64,000 bases of DNA from a bacterium (GTDB taxonomy: Bacteria; Desulfobacterota; Binatia; HRBIN30; CADEER01). The first letter of the stretch is position 1. Every line of letters starts with the position of its first letter. Both the position numbers and the translations under genes were made by a program. The stretch is from NCBI GenBank assembly GCA_019637795.1, contig JAHBUY010000007.1:62001-126000 (forward strand), in the 5' to 3' direction. Under the pieces are notes generated by a model, which worked only from the letters and a program-made list of their open reading frames with translations, made no database searches and was not told the origin of the DNA. Below are positions 38,393-48,108 of the stretch, one piece after another.

Positions 38393-39253
38393 ATGATCAC
38401 GACCGTGGGCCTGGTGCAGATGCGCTGCGGAGGCGACGTGCGGGCGAACCTCGATCGCGCCATCGCCGGCATCGAGGAGGCGGCGGGCAGGGGAGCGCAG
38501 CTCGTCTGCCTGCAGGAGCTCTTCCGTTCGCAGTACTTCTGCCAGTCCGAGGACACCGCGACCTTCGAGCTCGCCGAGCCGATTCCCGGCCCGAGCAGCG
38601 AGGCGATCGGCCGGGTGGCGAAGGCGCGCGGCGTCACCGTGGTGGCGTCGCTGTTCGAGAAGCGCGCCGAGGGCGTGTTCCACAATACCGCGGTGCTGGT
38701 CGGCGCCGATGGCGCCATCGCCGGCATGTACCGCAAGATGCACATCCCGGACGATCCGCTCTACTACGAGAAGTACTACTTCACGCCCGGCGACGTCGGG
38801 TTCCGCAGCTTCGACACCGGGCACGGCCGGGTCGGCGCCCTGGTGTGCTGGGACCAGTGGTTCCCCGAGGCGGCCCGCCTCACCGCGCTGCGCGGCGCCG
38901 AGCTGCTCGTCTACCCGACGGCGATCGGCTGGCACCCGCGCGAGAAGGACGAGCACGGGGCGGCGCAGTACGACGCCTGGCAGACCATCCAGCGCAGCCA
39001 CGCCATCGCCAACGGCGTCTTCGTCGTCGCCGTCAACCGCGTCGGCCTCGAGGGCAACCTGGAGTTCTGGGGCGGCTCCTTCGTCGCCGATCCGTTCGGC
39101 CGCGTCCTGGCGCGCGCCAGCCACGATCGCGAGGAGGTGCTGGTGGTGGCGTGCGATCGCAGACTGATCGCCGAGACGCGGCGCAACTGGCCGTTTCTCC
39201 GCGATCGTCGGATCGACGCCTACGACGGGCTGCTGAAGCGCTACCTCGACTGA
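38393..39253 (+). CDS. aguB: N-carbamoylputrescine amidase
   Basis: This 286-residue nitrilase-superfamily enzyme hydrolyses N-carbamoylputrescine to putrescine, CO2 and ammonia. The Glu-Lys-Cys triad is visible: CLQELFRSQYF (Glu), YRKMHIPDDP (Lys) and ALVCWDQWFPE (Cys). The motif YYEKYYFTPGD is typical of AguB. It overlaps the next gene by TGATG, and that gene supplies its substrate, so the pair makes putrescine from agmatine. Confidence 0.95.
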   Translation: MITTVGLVQMRCGGDVRANLDRAIAGIEEAAGRGAQLVCLQELFRSQYFCQSEDTATFELAEPIPGPSSEAIGRVAKARGVTVVASLFEKRAEGVFHNTAVLVGADGAIAGMYRKMHIPDDPLYYEKYYFTPGDVGFRSFDTGHGRVGALVCWDQWFPEAARLTALRGAELLVYPTAIGWHPREKDEHGAAQYDAWQTIQRSHAIANGVFVVAVNRVGLEGNLEFWGGSFVADPFGRVLARASHDREEVLVVACDRRLIAETRRNWPFLRDRRIDAYDGLLKRYLD

Positions 39254-40317
39254 TGCTGACGCCGACCCCCGGCAGTCCGGCGGCGCTCGGATTCCGCATG
39301 CCGGCGGAATGGGAGCCGCACGCCGCCACCTGGCTGTCGTGGCCGCACAAGGCCGCGTCGTGGCCCGGCAAGCTGGAGCGCATCCCGCCGCTCTGGGTCG
39401 AAATGGTGCGCCACCTGGTGGTCGGCGAGCTGGTCCACCTGCTGGTGAACGACGCCGCGCCGGCGGCGACGGTGCGGGGCATGCTCGAGCGCGCCGGCGT
39501 GGGGCTGGAGCGCGTGCGCCTGCACGAGGTGCCGACCGACGATGCCTGGATGCGCGACCACGGGCCGACCTTCATCACCCGCGGCAGCGAGCTGGCGCTG
39601 GTCGACTGGCGCTACAACGCCTGGGGCGGCAAGTACCCGCCGTGGGAGAACGACGACCGCGTGCCGCGGGCGGTCGCCGAGCTGCTCGACGCGCCGCGCT
39701 TCGAGCCCGACCTCGTGCTGGAGGGCGGCTCGATCGACGTCGACGGCGCCGGTACCCTGCTGACCACCGAGCAGTGCCTGCTGAACCCGAACCGCAACCC
39801 CGGGCGCTCGCGGGCCGAGATCGAACAGGCGCTCTGCGACTACCTCGGGGCGCGGCGCGTGCTGTGGCTCGGCGACGGCATCCTCGGCGACGACACCGAC
39901 GGCCACGTCGACGACCTCACCCGCTTCGTCGCGCCGGCGACGGTGGTCACCGCGGTCGAGGAGGATCCGGCGGATCCGAACCACGCCCCGCTGCAGGAGA
40001 ACCTGCGGCGCCTGCGCGCCATGCGCGACGCCGGCGACCGGCCGCTGCGGCTGATCACCCTGCCGATGCCGGCGCCGGTGGAATACGAGGGCCAACGCCT
40101 GCCGGCGTCGTACGCGAACTTCTACATCGGCAACGCCGTCGTGCTGGTGCCGGTGTTCGACTGCGCCAACGATGCCCGCGCCCTGGCGACGCTGCGCGAG
40201 GTGTTCCCCACCCGGCGAGTGGTCGGCATCGCCGCCACCGACATGGTGTGGGGCCTCGGCGCCTGCCACTGCGTGACCCAGCAGCAGCCGGCAGCGCCCG
40301 CGGCCGTCGGCGCGTGA
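39253..40317 (+). CDS. aguA: Agmatine deiminase
   Basis: This 354-residue guanidino-group modifying enzyme converts agmatine to N-carbamoylputrescine and ammonia. WMRDHGPTF, WGGKYPPWENDD and GGSIDVDG are family blocks, TDGHVDDLTRF contains the active-site His/Asp, and the nucleophilic cysteine is in GLGACHCVTQQQP. It starts within the aguB stop (TGATG). The pair feeds polyamine synthesis. Its stop lies 16 bases from the end of a convergent gene. Confidence 0.95.
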   Translation: MLTPTPGSPAALGFRMPAEWEPHAATWLSWPHKAASWPGKLERIPPLWVEMVRHLVVGELVHLLVNDAAPAATVRGMLERAGVGLERVRLHEVPTDDAWMRDHGPTFITRGSELALVDWRYNAWGGKYPPWENDDRVPRAVAELLDAPRFEPDLVLEGGSIDVDGAGTLLTTEQCLLNPNRNPGRSRAEIEQALCDYLGARRVLWLGDGILGDDTDGHVDDLTRFVAPATVVTAVEEDPADPNHAPLQENLRRLRAMRDAGDRPLRLITLPMPAPVEYEGQRLPASYANFYIGNAVVLVPVFDCANDARALATLREVFPTRRVVGIAATDMVWGLGACHCVTQQQPAAPAAVGA

Positions 40318-40333
40318 ACGCGGTACGCCGGGG

Positions 40334-42754
40334 CTACGGCGCCAGCTCGCGGGCGCGGCGCTCCGCCTTCTCCCACATGCGCAGATAGGCCTCGGCGGAG
40401 CGGAAGAGCGGCTCGAGCTCGGCGTCGCTGACGCCGTCGCGGCGCACGTCCTCGATCAGGTCGGGCAGCAGGCCGATCTCCGCCAGGCCCTCGGTGTTGA
40501 AGTCGAGGGTGCGGTGGCCGACCTTGGGCTGCTGGAAGATGACGTCACCGGCGTACGAGGTGAACGGGTAGGTGAGCGGATCGCTCTGCGGCGTCGAGCC
40601 GCAGACGCTCTTCGGCCCGAAGCGCGGTCCGGGGGCGCCGGCGAAGCCGTTGAGGTCGAGGCCGAAGCCGAGCCCCGGGTAGCCGCCGTTGTCGCGGATG
40701 CGCTGCAGCCGCGCCTGGTAGCCGTCATCGACGGTGGCGCGTTCGCTGGCCGAGCGGCAGCGCCCGAAGCCCGAGGTCGAAATGCCGCCGAGCGCGTAGA
40801 GGCGGCCGAAGTTGTCGAGCCCGTGCGTGCCGGCGGCCGGATAGTCGTGCGCCTCGAGGATCTCGAAGGCGCGGCGGTAGGCCTGGCGCGGCAGGTGGTC
40901 GAGCTCGACGATCATGCCCTTGGCGATCATGCGCTCGATCAGCAGCTCGCCGAGGGGCGTCAGGCCGGCGTTCTGGCAGTGGGTGCTCTCCCCCGGGATC
41001 GGCGGCGCCAGCAGGCGTGCGAGGAACGGCGCGAAGGTGGCGATGGGGTCGAGGAAGAACTGGCTGAAGTCGTTCGGCGGCGGCGCGAAGTAGTCCTCGC
41101 GCGGCTCGTTCATGCCGGGGAAGGTCATCGGACCGCGGTCGAACACGGTGGGGACGCTGTCGTCGCAGGCGGTGGTGAAGTTGGAGAAGTGGCCGGTCTG
41201 GATGATGTTGCCGAGCTCGATGAAGCCCTTGTTGCCGTCGCCGGCGGAGAAGGCGTTGTCGTACTTGTGCACCGGGAACAGGACCCGCACCCCGAGGTCG
41301 TAGTAGTGGTCGAGGCGCTCCTGGACGTCGGCCTCGCTGCAGGCCGGGAACTCCTCGCTCGGGGTCAGGAAGCAGTTGAAGAGGTTGGAGGTCTCGATGC
41401 CGAGCACGACGGCCATCTTGCCGGCGCGGATCACCTCCCGGGCCTCGGCCGGCGAGGTCACGATGCGGAACCAGCCGGCGCCGGGGCCGCCGGACTGGGC
41501 GTCGATGTAGTCCTGCATGTGGCGGACCTCGACGAGCTGCCGGTCGACCGCGACCATGTCGTTGCACGAGTAGCGGATCGGCTGGATGCCGCCGCGGCCG
41601 AGGAGGTCGCAGATGATCTGGTTGTTCACCGCGTGCTGGACGACGAGCCGCAGGCCGCCGAGGTACGCGCGTTCGAGCCACTTGTAGTACTGCACCTGGT
41701 GCGTCGAGCTGTCGAAGGCGCTCGGCCAGGTGGTGAAGTCCGGGTAGCCGGCGGTGAAGTGGTTGAAGTCCGGCAGGCGCCCGGTGAGCAGCGCGCCGAT
41801 GAAGTCCTCGAGCTTGACGTTCGAGCCGGCATCGTAGCCGGCGCCGAACAGGTCGGCGCGCCCTTCGGGGCCGTGGAATCGCTCGCAACTGCCGAGCGCG
41901 TGCTCGACGCCGAGCGGGTGGAAGGGGGCGCCGTGGAAGATGCCGCCGCCGCCGAAGCCGAAGTTGGCGAGGATGTGGGAGTGGGCGTCGCTGAAGCCAT
42001 AGACCGCCCCGTCCGCGAACTCGGTGCGCGTAACCGCGCCGGTGGTGAAGGTGTCCTCCTCGGGGAACGGCGCGCAGCCGTGCGCCGGGTCGAGGGTTAC
42101 CGGCGTCGCCGCCGCGCCGACGCCGCCGGCCGAGAGGTAGGCGCCGCTCTTGCGATGGCGGAGGAGGAGCTCGTCCGGCTCCGCGCCCGGCAGCAGATCC
42201 CACTCCGCCTCGGACTGGAAGTCGTCGTCGACGGTGGTGATGTCCGACTCCAGCGTCGTCTCGCGCCCCAGGCCGGCGCCGTCGGAGACGAGGTAGCCGG
42301 CGGCGTCGTCGTACAGCAGATAGCTGCCGAGGCGCGACGCCTTGAAGAAGAACGGCGTGGCGCCGGCGTCGGCGCTGAGGGCGAAGCCGTCGCCGTCGCG
42401 GACCAGGGCGCCGGCGGCGGTGGCGACGGTGTAGCAGCCGTTGGCAAAGCTGTAGATGCTGGCTGCGACGCGGGTCGGGGTCGGCGTGACCGTGAGGGTG
42501 GCGGTCTCCGGCGCGGTGGGCGAGGCGGGCGGCGTCGCCGTCGCGGTCGGCGGGTTCGTCGCCGCGGTCGTCGCGGTCGCGGTCGCGGTGGCGGTGGCGG
42601 TGGCCGCGGCGTGCGCCGTGACGGTGGCGGTCGCCGAGGCCGTCGGTGGCGACGTGGGCGTGGCCGGGCGTGCGTCGGTGTCGTCGCCGCAGGCGGCGAG
42701 GAGGAGCAGCGAAAGCGCCAGGCGCAGGGGAAGCGAATGCGGATGAGGAACCAT
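40334..42754 (-). CDS. Large lipoprotein metal-dependent hydrolase (peptidase M19/amidohydrolase-like)
   Basis: This 806-residue protein has a lipoprotein signal with lipobox LLLAAC, then a 65-residue Thr/Ala/Pro linker of near-microsatellite repeats. A beta-rich module (about 100-215) follows, perhaps a beta-trefoil-like carbohydrate- or ligand-binding domain. The C-terminal 580 residues look like a TIM-barrel hydrolase: SDAHSHI (metal histidines), VVLGIETSN, MIVELDHLP and PAAGTHGL parallel the metal sites of membrane dipeptidases. It should act in the periplasm or on the cell surface. Substrate unknown; the M19 link is tentative. Confidence 0.75.
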   Translation of the reverse strand: MVPHPHSLPLRLALSLLLLAACGDDTDARPATPTSPPTASATATVTAHAAATATATATATATTAATNPPTATATPPASPTAPETATLTVTPTPTRVAASIYSFANGCYTVATAAGALVRDGDGFALSADAGATPFFFKASRLGSYLLYDDAAGYLVSDGAGLGRETTLESDITTVDDDFQSEAEWDLLPGAEPDELLLRHRKSGAYLSAGGVGAAATPVTLDPAHGCAPFPEEDTFTTGAVTRTEFADGAVYGFSDAHSHILANFGFGGGGIFHGAPFHPLGVEHALGSCERFHGPEGRADLFGAGYDAGSNVKLEDFIGALLTGRLPDFNHFTAGYPDFTTWPSAFDSSTHQVQYYKWLERAYLGGLRLVVQHAVNNQIICDLLGRGGIQPIRYSCNDMVAVDRQLVEVRHMQDYIDAQSGGPGAGWFRIVTSPAEAREVIRAGKMAVVLGIETSNLFNCFLTPSEEFPACSEADVQERLDHYYDLGVRVLFPVHKYDNAFSAGDGNKGFIELGNIIQTGHFSNFTTACDDSVPTVFDRGPMTFPGMNEPREDYFAPPPNDFSQFFLDPIATFAPFLARLLAPPIPGESTHCQNAGLTPLGELLIERMIAKGMIVELDHLPRQAYRRAFEILEAHDYPAAGTHGLDNFGRLYALGGISTSGFGRCRSASERATVDDGYQARLQRIRDNGGYPGLGFGLDLNGFAGAPGPRFGPKSVCGSTPQSDPLTYPFTSYAGDVIFQQPKVGHRTLDFNTEGLAEIGLLPDLIEDVRRDGVSDAELEPLFRSAEAYLRMWEKAERRARELAP
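42472..42667 (-). repeat. Hexanucleotide-type low-complexity repeat encoding a Thr/Ala linker
   Basis: Within the lipoprotein gene, runs of GTCGCG and GTGGCG units (plus strand) encode alternating Ala-Thr residues. The run is nearly uninterrupted around 42560-42605. Such tracts can change length by slippage; changes in multiples of six keep the frame, so the linker length may vary between strains. Confidence 0.7.
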
Positions 42755-42875
42755 ATCCGTGACCCTGTATCGACTGCGTCGCAGTCAGGCAAAGGCATTC
42801 GCGGCCGCCGGGGCGGCCGCTGGTGCCGGCGCCTCCGCCCCGCTAAGAGCACCATCGACTGAGGGAGGCACGGCG

Positions 42876-43553
42876 ATGGGACGGATGGCGATTCTCGGCG
42901 GGACGGGACCGGAGGGCATCGGCCTCGGCCTGCGCTTCGCGATGGCGGGCGAGGAGGTCGTCATTGGCTCGCGGCAGGCGCAGCGGGCCGAGGATGCGGC
43001 CCGCGACATGCGCGCCAAGCTCGACGGCATCGGCTGCCGGACGCCGGTGCGCGGCGCCGACAACGCCGCCGCGATCGACGGCGCGGACATCGTCGTCGTC
43101 TCCTTCCCGTACGCCGGCGTCGGCGACCTGCTGCCCGGCATGGCGCCGCGGCTCGAGGGCAGGCTGGTGCTCGACGTCATCAATCCGCTCGAGCGGGTGA
43201 ACAAGGTCTTCGTCTCCGCCCAGGTGCCGGAAGGCTCGGCGGCGGAGCGCATCCAGGCGCTGCTGCCGGGGAGCTTCGTCGTCGCCGGATTCAAGAACGA
43301 GAGCGCGGAGGAGCTGGTCGAGGTGCACCACCCGGTGGAGGGCGACATCGTCGTCTGCAGCGACCACGCGGAGGCGAAGCGGACGATCATCGACCTGGTG
43401 AAGCGGATCCCCAACTATCGCCCGGTGGATGCCGGCGCGCTGGTGAACGCCCGCGTCACCGAGGGCATCACGGCGATGCTGCTCAACATCAACCGCCGCT
43501 ACAAGGCGGTGACCTCGATCCGCATCCTCGGCCTCGACGGTCCGGCGCACTGA
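42876..43553 (+). CDS. NADPH-dependent F420 reductase (Fno-like)
   Basis: This 225-residue Rossmann protein starts with MAILGGTGPEGIGLGLRFA, the hallmark of F420:NADP oxidoreductase. GSRQAQRAEDA indicates NADP(H) preference, and DVINPLERV and VAGFKNESAEEL follow. It interconverts F420 and F420H2 with NADP(H), supplying reduced F420 for LLM-type enzymes such as those at 22567 and 23800. A GAGGGAGG ribosome-binding site lies 7 bases before the ATG. No F420 biosynthesis gene is in the window. Confidence 0.88.
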   Translation: MGRMAILGGTGPEGIGLGLRFAMAGEEVVIGSRQAQRAEDAARDMRAKLDGIGCRTPVRGADNAAAIDGADIVVVSFPYAGVGDLLPGMAPRLEGRLVLDVINPLERVNKVFVSAQVPEGSAAERIQALLPGSFVVAGFKNESAEELVEVHHPVEGDIVVCSDHAEAKRTIIDLVKRIPNYRPVDAGALVNARVTEGITAMLLNINRRYKAVTSIRILGLDGPAH

Positions 43554-43563
43554 GCGCCCCGCC

Positions 43564-45582
43564 ATGGTCGGCGCGGCGCCGCTGACGCTCGGACTGGCGG
43601 ACGGGCGCTTGCAGATCGTCGCCGGCGGCGGCTGCGCGGTCGAGATCGCCGGCGCCGTGCCGGAGCTGACGGTCGACCGCGCCGGCGAGCGCCAACGCTG
43701 GCGCGCGGACTCGCTGGTGGCGTTCGAGGGCGGCTGGTCGGCGCTGTGGGCGGAGACGGGCCTGCGCGTGGAGCTGCGCGTCGAGGCGGCCGGCGACGCG
43801 GTGGTGCTGCGGACGACCCTCGAGCACGCCGGCGAGGCGCCGCTGCGCCTGGTGGCGATGGCGCCGCTGGCCGTGACGCCGCCGGGCGCCGTGCGCGTCG
43901 GCGACGACGTCGGGCGCTGGTCGGTGTACCGCAACGGCTACCAGTCGTGGAGCGGCACCCGCGCCTACGGGGTCGAGGAGGCCGACGCCGATCCGTGGTT
44001 CGGCTTCCTGCGCGACTCGCAGACCGACGTCGCGCACCGCGCCAGCGGCCGCCGCGGCGTCTTTCGCTCCGATCTCGTCAGCGCCATCGTCGAGCGCGGC
44101 GGCGGGCAGGCCCTGGCGCTCGGTTTCCTCGACGCGGCGGCGTTCCTCAGCGCCGTCGAAGTGGAGGCGCCGGGCGGCCGCTTCCGTCGCCTGGCGGCGG
44201 TGGTCGACGGCGACGAACGGCCGCTGCGTCCCGGCGAGCGCCTGGCGCTGCCGCCGCTGTGGCTCGCCGCCGGCGCCGACGGCTGGGCGCTGCTCGAGCA
44301 GTGGGCGGTCGCCTGCGGCGCCGCCATGCAGGCGCGCGTCCCCGAGCGCACGCCGCTCGGCTGGTGCTCCTGGTACTACTACTTCACGCGCGTGCGCGAG
44401 GCCGACATTCTCGACAACCTCGAATCGCTGCGCCGCCTGCGCGACCGGGTGCGCTGCGACTACGTCCAGGTCGACGACGGGTACCAGCGGGCGATCGGCG
44501 ACTGGCTGGAGCCGAACGGCAAATTCCCGCACGGCATGCGGTGGCTGGCGCGGCGCATCCGCGACGCCGGCTTCGACGCCGGCATCTGGCTGGCGCCCTT
44601 CCTCGTCCGGCCGGAATCGCAGTTGATGCGCGCCCGCCCGGACTGGCTGGTGCGCACGCCGCGCGGCCGCCTGCGCTGGGGCTGCTGGAACCCGATGTGG
44701 AGCCTCGGCCGGCCGGCGTACGTGCTCGATACGACGCGCGACGACGTGCTCGACTGGCTGCGCGAGGTGGCGCGCACGATCGTCCACCAGTGGGGCTACC
44801 GGCTGCTCAAGCTCGACTTCCTCTACGCCGCGGCGCTGCCCGGGGTGCGCGCCGACCGCGACGCGACCCGCGCCGAGGCGCTGCGGCGCGGCCTGCAGGC
44901 GATCCGCGAGGGCGCCGGGCCCGACGCCTTCCTGCTCGGCTGCGGCTGTCCGCTCGGGCCGGCGATCGGCGTCGTCGACGGCATGCGCATCGGCGCCGAC
45001 GTGGCGCCGTACTGGAGCAACTGGATCAGCCGCGTCCTCAACCGCGGCCGCCACGGGGTCGCCACCGAGCACGCGCTGCGCAACATCCTCACCCGCGCCT
45101 TCATGCACCGCCGGCTGTGGCTGAACGATCCCGACTGCCTGATGGTGCGGGCGCGCGAGACCCGCCTGACGCCGGCCGAGGTGCAGACCCTGGCGACGGC
45201 GATCGCCCTCACCGACGGCATGTTCGTGCTCAGCGACCGCCTCGACGGGTTGCCGCCGGAGCGCCTGGAGTGGATCGAACGGGTGCTGCCGCTGCTCGGC
45301 GGCGAGGCGCGGGTCGACGATCTCTTCGAACGCGATCTGCCCGAGCGCCTGCGCGCCGGGTATCCGGGGGCGGAAGCGGTGGGCCTGTTCAATTTCTCGC
45401 GCCGCGCCGCCGAGCGACGACTGGTCGTGGCGCCCGGCACCGCGGTGCGCGACGTCTGGGGGGCATCGCCGCTGGCGGTCGTGGACGATGCGCTGACGCT
45501 GTCGCAGGTGCCGCCGCACGGCTGTCGGCTGCTGTGGCTGGAGGAGCCGACTCCCATTGAAGGCGACACCGCCGGCGATTAG
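43564..45582 (+). CDS. Alpha-galactosidase-type glycoside hydrolase family 36
   Basis: This 672-residue protein has an N-terminal beta-supersandwich and a catalytic (beta/alpha)8 barrel. WCSWYYYFTRV and QVDDGYQ open the barrel; the predicted nucleophile is Asp418 in KLDFLY and the acid/base is Asp479 in RIGADV, the usual separation in GH36. No signal peptide is visible, so it is probably cytoplasmic. It would remove terminal alpha-galactosyl or a related residue. No transporter or other sugar genes flank it, and fno lies 10 bases upstream on the same strand. Confidence 0.9.
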   Translation: MVGAAPLTLGLADGRLQIVAGGGCAVEIAGAVPELTVDRAGERQRWRADSLVAFEGGWSALWAETGLRVELRVEAAGDAVVLRTTLEHAGEAPLRLVAMAPLAVTPPGAVRVGDDVGRWSVYRNGYQSWSGTRAYGVEEADADPWFGFLRDSQTDVAHRASGRRGVFRSDLVSAIVERGGGQALALGFLDAAAFLSAVEVEAPGGRFRRLAAVVDGDERPLRPGERLALPPLWLAAGADGWALLEQWAVACGAAMQARVPERTPLGWCSWYYYFTRVREADILDNLESLRRLRDRVRCDYVQVDDGYQRAIGDWLEPNGKFPHGMRWLARRIRDAGFDAGIWLAPFLVRPESQLMRARPDWLVRTPRGRLRWGCWNPMWSLGRPAYVLDTTRDDVLDWLREVARTIVHQWGYRLLKLDFLYAAALPGVRADRDATRAEALRRGLQAIREGAGPDAFLLGCGCPLGPAIGVVDGMRIGADVAPYWSNWISRVLNRGRHGVATEHALRNILTRAFMHRRLWLNDPDCLMVRARETRLTPAEVQTLATAIALTDGMFVLSDRLDGLPPERLEWIERVLPLLGGEARVDDLFERDLPERLRAGYPGAEAVGLFNFSRRAAERRLVVAPGTAVRDVWGASPLAVVDDALTLSQVPPHGCRLLWLEEPTPIEGDTAGD

Positions 45583-45594
45583 GGTCGAGTCGAC

Positions 45595-46602
45595 ATGGAT
45601 GCCCCGGTCGAGAAGAGCGGCGCCGAGCTGGCCGACGAGCTCGCCCGCTTGCAGCAGCCGAACCTGTACTCCCCCGCCGCCTGCGACGCGATGGCGCGCA
45701 CCATCGCCCGCATCCACGCGCTCAAGCGCGAACGCAACGCGGTGATCCTGGCGCACAACTACCAGCGGCCGGAGATCTTCGAGGTCGCGGACGTCGTCGG
45801 CGACTCGCTCGAGCTGGCGCGCCAGGGGCAGGCGATGGACGCCGAGGTCATCGTCCTCTGCGGCGTCCACTTCATGGCCGAGTCGGCGAAGATCCTCTCG
45901 CCCGAGAAGACGGTGCTGATCCCCGACCTGCGCGCCGGCTGCTCGCTGGCCGACAGCGTCGACCCCGACGCCCTGGTGGCGCGCCGGGACGAGCTGCGCG
46001 CGCTCTATCCCGACCTGCAGGTGGTCGCCTACGTGAACACCAGCGCCGCCGTGAAGGCGGTGGTCGACGTCTGCGTCACCTCCGCCAACGCGGTGAAGAT
46101 CGTGCAGCGGCTGCCGACCGAGCACATCCTGTTCGTGCCCGACGAACACCTGGCCAGCTACGTCCAGCGGGAGACGGCGAAGACGGTGATCAGTTGGGAC
46201 GGCAACTGCTACGTCCACCACCAGATCACGCCCGAGAACATCCTGGCGGTGAAGCGGACGCTGCCGGACGTGAAGGTGCTGGTGCACCCGGAGTGCCGCA
46301 GCGACGTGATCGCGCTCGCCGACGCGGTGCTCTCGACCAGCGGCATGGTGCGCTACGCCAAGGAGAGCGCCGCCCGCGAGTTCCTGATCGTCACCGAGTG
46401 CGGGCTGTCGGACAAGCTGCTGCTCGAGGTGCCGGAGAAGACCTTCTACAAGGCCTGCAAGCTCTGCCAGTTCATGAAGATGATCACCCTCGAGTCGACG
46501 CAGCGGGCGCTCGAGCGGATGCAGCACCGGATCGAGCTGAGCGACAGCGTGCGCCAGGGCGCCGAGCGCAGCCTGCGGCGGATGCTCGAGCTGAGCGCGT
46601 AG
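45595..46602 (+). CDS. nadA: Quinolinate synthase
   Basis: NadA condenses iminoaspartate with dihydroxyacetone phosphate to quinolinate in NAD biosynthesis. The 335-residue protein has AHNYQRPEIFEVADVVGDS, cluster cysteine Cys89 in LCGVHFMAES, VAYVNTSAAVKA, and CKLCQFMK near the C-terminus, where the last 4Fe-4S ligand is expected. Length is normal for the short type. No nadB or nadC is adjacent. It begins 12 bases after the GH36 stop. Confidence 0.97.
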   Translation: MDAPVEKSGAELADELARLQQPNLYSPAACDAMARTIARIHALKRERNAVILAHNYQRPEIFEVADVVGDSLELARQGQAMDAEVIVLCGVHFMAESAKILSPEKTVLIPDLRAGCSLADSVDPDALVARRDELRALYPDLQVVAYVNTSAAVKAVVDVCVTSANAVKIVQRLPTEHILFVPDEHLASYVQRETAKTVISWDGNCYVHHQITPENILAVKRTLPDVKVLVHPECRSDVIALADAVLSTSGMVRYAKESAAREFLIVTECGLSDKLLLEVPEKTFYKACKLCQFMKMITLESTQRALERMQHRIELSDSVRQGAERSLRRMLELSA

Positions 46603-46717
46603 GCGGACGATCCGGCCGGTGGCGGCTGCCGCTCCGGCGGCGCCCGCGCAGCTCCAAGGACGTGCAAACCGCCTGAGTTGACTCCGCCGCCCGTTTCCTC
46701 TGGGTTGCGGAGGATCG

Positions 46718-48103
46718 ATGGCCACCACGACGCGCTCGCCGCAGATGGCGCTTGCCGGCATCTCGGCGTCGACCTCGCGCGTCGACCTGATGCGCATCAT
46801 CTGGACGCTCTCGTGGCCGGCGATCATGACCTTCGGCCTCGAGTCGCTGGTCGGTCTGATCGATGCGCTGATGGTCGGCCGGCTCGGCGCCCACGCCGTG
46901 GCGGGGGTCGGCGTCGGGACGCAGATCCTCAACGCGGTGAGCGTCATGAACATGGCCCTGGCCACCGGCACCGTGGCGATCGTCGCCCGCCACATCGGCG
47001 CCCAGCAGCGGGCGCACGCCGAGGCGGCGCTGGTGCAGTCGATCTACCTGGCGCTGCTGATGGGCGTCGCCATCGCCGTGCCGGTCATCGCGTGGGCGCC
47101 GCGCATGGTCGGCGTCTTCGCCGACGATCCGGAGGTCCTGGCGGCCGGCACCGCCTTCGTCCGCACCATCATGCTCGGCGTGCCGGCGATGGCGGTGTTC
47201 GCGGTGATCGCCGCCGGCCTGCGCGGCGCCGGCGACATGCGCACGCCGTTGCTCATCGGCGCCCTGCTGAACCTGCTCAACGTGAGCGTCGCCTACACGC
47301 TGATCTTCGGCCGCTTCGGCTTCCCGGTCCTCGGCGTGCGCGGCGCCGCGGCGGCCAGCGCCATCGCCTTCTGGGTCGGCGCCCTGCTCGGCCTGGCGGC
47401 GTTGCTCCGCCGGCGCGGGGCGCTGACGCTGCGCCGCGGCGAGCTGGCGCCGCATCCGCAGATGGCGCGGCGCGTCCTCGCCGTCGGCAGCCCGACCGCC
47501 ATCGAGCAGTTGCTGATGCAGATCGGCTTCCTGCTCTATCTCGGCATCGCCGCCCGCTACGGCACCGCGGCGGTGGCGGCGTACTTCATCGGGGTCCGCA
47601 TCCTGGCGCTGTCCTTCCTCCCCGGCTTCGGCTTCAGCGCCGCCGCCAGCACCATCGTCGGCCAGCAGCTCGGCGGCGGCCAGCCCGAGAATGCCGCGCG
47701 CAGCGGCTGGGAGGCGAATCGGCTGGCCGTGGCGCTGATGTCGATCGCCGGCCTCGTCATCTTCCTCTTCGCGCGCCCGATCGCCGGGCTGTTCATCGAC
47801 GACGCCGAGGTGATCGCGGACGCCGTCAGCTTCATCCAGATCCTCGCCCTGGCGCAGCCGCTGATGGCGGCGGATTCGGCGCTCGGCGGGGCGCTGCGCG
47901 GCGCCGGCGACACGCGCTTCCCGCTGCTCACGGTCGTGGTCGGGTTCTACGTGGCGCGACTGGGCTGCGCCTGGGCGGCGGCCCATCTGTTCGGTCTGAG
48001 CCTGGCCTGGGTTTGGGCGGCCCTGCTCGGCGACTACCTGCTGCGCGCCGTGCTCAAGGGCTGGCGCTTCCGCTCCGGCGTCTGGAAGCGGGCCCGCGTC
48101 TGA
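46718..48103 (+). CDS. MATE-family multidrug/metabolite exporter
   Basis: This 461-residue inner-membrane protein has about 12 hydrophobic helices in two MATE repeats. The N-terminal segment (WTLSWPAIMTFGLESLVGL then DALMVGRLG) and the second-half GFGFSAAASTIVGQQLGGG are characteristic. It exports cationic or drug-like compounds using Na+ or H+. A GGAGG site precedes the ATG. Substrate is unknown and no regulator is adjacent. Confidence 0.93.
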   Translation: MATTTRSPQMALAGISASTSRVDLMRIIWTLSWPAIMTFGLESLVGLIDALMVGRLGAHAVAGVGVGTQILNAVSVMNMALATGTVAIVARHIGAQQRAHAEAALVQSIYLALLMGVAIAVPVIAWAPRMVGVFADDPEVLAAGTAFVRTIMLGVPAMAVFAVIAAGLRGAGDMRTPLLIGALLNLLNVSVAYTLIFGRFGFPVLGVRGAAAASAIAFWVGALLGLAALLRRRGALTLRRGELAPHPQMARRVLAVGSPTAIEQLLMQIGFLLYLGIAARYGTAAVAAYFIGVRILALSFLPGFGFSAAASTIVGQQLGGGQPENAARSGWEANRLAVALMSIAGLVIFLFARPIAGLFIDDAEVIADAVSFIQILALAQPLMAADSALGGALRGAGDTRFPLLTVVVGFYVARLGCAWAAAHLFGLSLAWVWAALLGDYLLRAVLKGWRFRSGVWKRARV

Positions 48104-48108
48104 GGACG

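Noticed and set aside
46603..46717. Promoter TTGACT (46677) upstream of the MATE gene
   Set aside because: No acceptable -10 hexamer occurs at 16-18 bases; the match is too weak to report as a feature.
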